Shown piece by piece: positions 62,849-64,000 of a DNA stretch of 64,000 nucleotides. The translations under genes were made by a program, and so were the position numbers. Source of the stretch: Helicobacteraceae bacterium (GTDB taxonomy: Bacteria > Campylobacterota > Campylobacteria > Campylobacterales > Sulfurimonadaceae); the NCBI GenBank assembly GCA_027038835.1, contig JALWGC010000014.1, positions 62,001 to 126,000 on the forward strand. The letters run 5' to 3'. The notes beneath the pieces were generated by a model. It was not told the DNA's origin. It was given only the letters and a program-made list of their open reading frames with translations, and searched no databases. Each line of letters starts with the position of its first letter. Position 1 is the first letter of the stretch.

Positions 62849-63178
62849 CTATTCACACTCGTACGCGCTTATCATCACCGCGTAGTATGGGGTGTTTTGT
62901 TTGCCTATAAACGTATAAGTGCCCGTACTCAAACTAAAATATGTGCTATTTACATCGTATTTTCCGCACTTGATGGTTTTTCCCTGTTTGTACTTCACGA
63001 CGATATCGAGCATTTTTTCTTGCTCTTTGGCTTTGTATTGGTTGTACAGATAAGCAAGAAGAACAAGAACGAGTAAACCCGTGTTGATGGCGATTTTTTG
63101 CCTATGCTCAAGCTTGATGAAATAGCGGAAGAAAAAAAACAGCAAAACGACGGCTATTATCACCGCTATATAGCCCAT
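62849..63178 (-). CDS. Unknown small membrane protein
   Basis: The 109-residue protein has two membrane helices at the start (YIAVIIAVVLLFFFFRYF and TGLLVLVLLAYLY) and a soluble C-terminal part of about 55 residues with alternating strands (GKYDVNSTYFSLSTGTYTFI). I do not recognise it. It starts on the murC stop codon (TAATG) and so is coupled to murC; an envelope role is a fair guess. Confidence 0.7.
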   Translation of the reverse strand: MGYIAVIIAVVLLFFFFRYFIKLEHRQKIAINTGLLVLVLLAYLYNQYKAKEQEKMLDIVVKYKQGKTIKCGKYDVNSTYFSLSTGTYTFIGKQNTPYYAVMISAYECE

Positions 63179-64000
63179 TACGCATCCCCTCGCATCTGGT
63201 AGGTGATATCTCCGGCTCCAAAACCGACAATCAACCCTTTTGTAAGCTCTTTGAACGCTTTTTCGTCTTTGATAAGTTTGATGGTATTTCCAACCCTTTC
63301 GATTCGATCGGCGAAGATAGGGTTGTATTTTTGAAAAAGGGTCGCGAAATCGATCTCGCGCTTGGCTTCCCCTGCGCTCCAAACAGGAAGAATCACCAAC
63401 TCTTTCGTCCCTTCGAAACAGCGCACGAAATCGTCGATATTGTCTATGGTTCTAGAATACTTATGCGGCTGCCAAATAACGGTAATATCGCTAAATCCTT
63501 TGAGACGTGCGTATTCTCTCAACGATTCGAACGTCGCTTTTATCTCGGTTGGATGGTGACCGTAGTCGTCAATGATAATGCGATTGTCGTCTTTCGCGAC
63601 GATATCGAAACGCTTTTTTATCCCCTTGAAACCAAGCAGTCGTTCCCGAATCGTCTCGATATCCATCGACTCGCTTGCAGCCAGTATCGCAAGCGAAGCA
63701 TCGAGCGCTATATGTTTGCCCATCCCCCAAACATCGAACGTGCCTAAGTTTTTGAGTTTGAAACGGGTATGGGGCTCGTCGTCTCGCAAAACGTACTCCA
63801 CATCGCTGATATCTTCACTTGGATAGAGCCAAGTCGCATCTATTTTCCCCACAAGCGTGGAAAGAAACGGGTCTTCGGCATTTAACACGCGACACTTCGC
63901 CATCTCTATGAAACGGCGATAGAAGTCGTAAAAACGGTCGTAGTTGTAGTCGTAGTACTCCATATGCTCCGGTTCAGCGTTTATGACTATAGCACAATAG
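63178..64000 (-). CDS. murC: UDP-N-acetylmuramate--L-alanine ligase MurC (5' end missing)
   Basis: MurC adds L-alanine to UDP-MurNAc in peptidoglycan synthesis. Only the C-terminal 273 residues are in the window; the frame runs past the edge (AIVINAEPEHMEYYDYN before the first internal ATG at 63963). The Mur-ligase C-terminal domain is clear: KRFDIVAKDDNRIIIDDYGHHP, TVIWQPHKYSRTI and the final IVGFGAGDITYQMRG, all typical of MurC. The downstream membrane gene overlaps its stop. Confidence 0.95.
   Translation of the reverse strand, partial: YCAIVINAEPEHMEYYDYNYDRFYDFYRRFIEMAKCRVLNAEDPFLSTLVGKIDATWLYPSEDISDVEYVLRDDEPHTRFKLKNLGTFDVWGMGKHIALDASLAILAASESMDIETIRERLLGFKGIKKRFDIVAKDDNRIIIDDYGHHPTEIKATFESLREYARLKGFSDITVIWQPHKYSRTIDNIDDFVRCFEGTKELVILPVWSAGEAKREIDFATLFQKYNPIFADRIERVGNTIKLIKDEKAFKELTKGLIVGFGAGDITYQMRGDA

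Overview
The window comes from the chromosome of a free-living member of the Campylobacterota (formerly Epsilonproteobacteria), most like the Sulfurimonas/Sulfurovum/Sulfuricurvum side of the phylum. The main evidence is gene content and order. hobA, a DnaA-binding initiation factor known only from this phylum, sits in the order hemW / rppH-lysC-hobA-holB-folP that I remember from Helicobacter pylori (HP1226-HP1232). ispDF is followed by an aspartate-less HP1021-type regulator, an ATP-sulfurylase-like gene and pgpA, the order I recall from Campylobacter jejuni (Cj1607-Cj1610). CheA carries a C-terminal receiver domain, CheV is present, and the Fe-S system is NIF-type NifS/NifU. Promoters are mostly a good TATAAT -10 box with no clear -35 box. 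Genus-level placement is inference.

Layout. 1-5.6 kb: end of glnD, then glmS, with fba-cmoA on the other strand. 5.6-9.8 kb: a nucleic-acid-flavoured stretch (HTH/coiled-coil protein, AT-rich spacer with a two-gene HTH operon, HU, a degenerate NERD/helicase-like protein), then msrB and a periplasmic cyclophilin. 9.8-13.8 kb: folP-holB-hobA-lysC-rppH on the minus strand. 13.9-17.2 kb: hemW, tatB, tatC, queA. 17.2-20.7 kb: dprA and a divergent polysaccharide deacetylase, tRNA-Ala with a DksA-type zinc-finger remnant behind it, and thiC. 20.8-24.6 kb: ispDF, HP1021-like regulator, Sat-like protein, pgpA. 24.5-27.7 kb: an MscS channel and glutamate dehydrogenase. 27.9-36.3 kb: small membrane and unknown genes, rmuC, and ackA-pta. 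36.3-40.9 kb: an ABC-F factor coupled to a DUF5718 protein and an SUI1-like factor, a diguanylate cyclase and a small unknown gene.

40.9-51.7 kb is one tightly packed minus-strand string: greA, argC, an LpxH-like phosphoesterase, cheV, cheA(Y), cheW, mlaE (with STAS), mlaF, mlaD, an auxiliary lipoprotein and pepP. 51.7-53.2 kb: a MntA/HepT toxin-antitoxin pair, tRNA-Arg and a ZapA/ZapB-like pair. 53.3-55.4 kb: an HD-GYP response regulator, a thioredoxin-fold protein and a NosL-family protein. 55.4-57.8 kb: nifS and nifU separated by a duplicated hairpin and a GC-rich cassette. 58-62.8 kb: one co-directional run of leuC, mobA, a RelE-type toxin-antitoxin pair, moaC, DUF493, a helical unknown and ung. 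The window closes inside murC.

Most of the window is ordinary core chromosome; I see no IS element, prophage, CRISPR array or rRNA. The most interesting items are the ATP-sulfurylase-like protein lacking the usual sulfate-binding residues, the NERD/SF1-helicase-like protein with lost catalytic residues, the toxin-antitoxin pair inside a molybdenum-cofactor operon, the duplicated hairpin cassette between nifS and nifU, the DksA-type remnant behind tRNA-Ala, and the AT-rich HTH operon with tandem 10-bp repeats.
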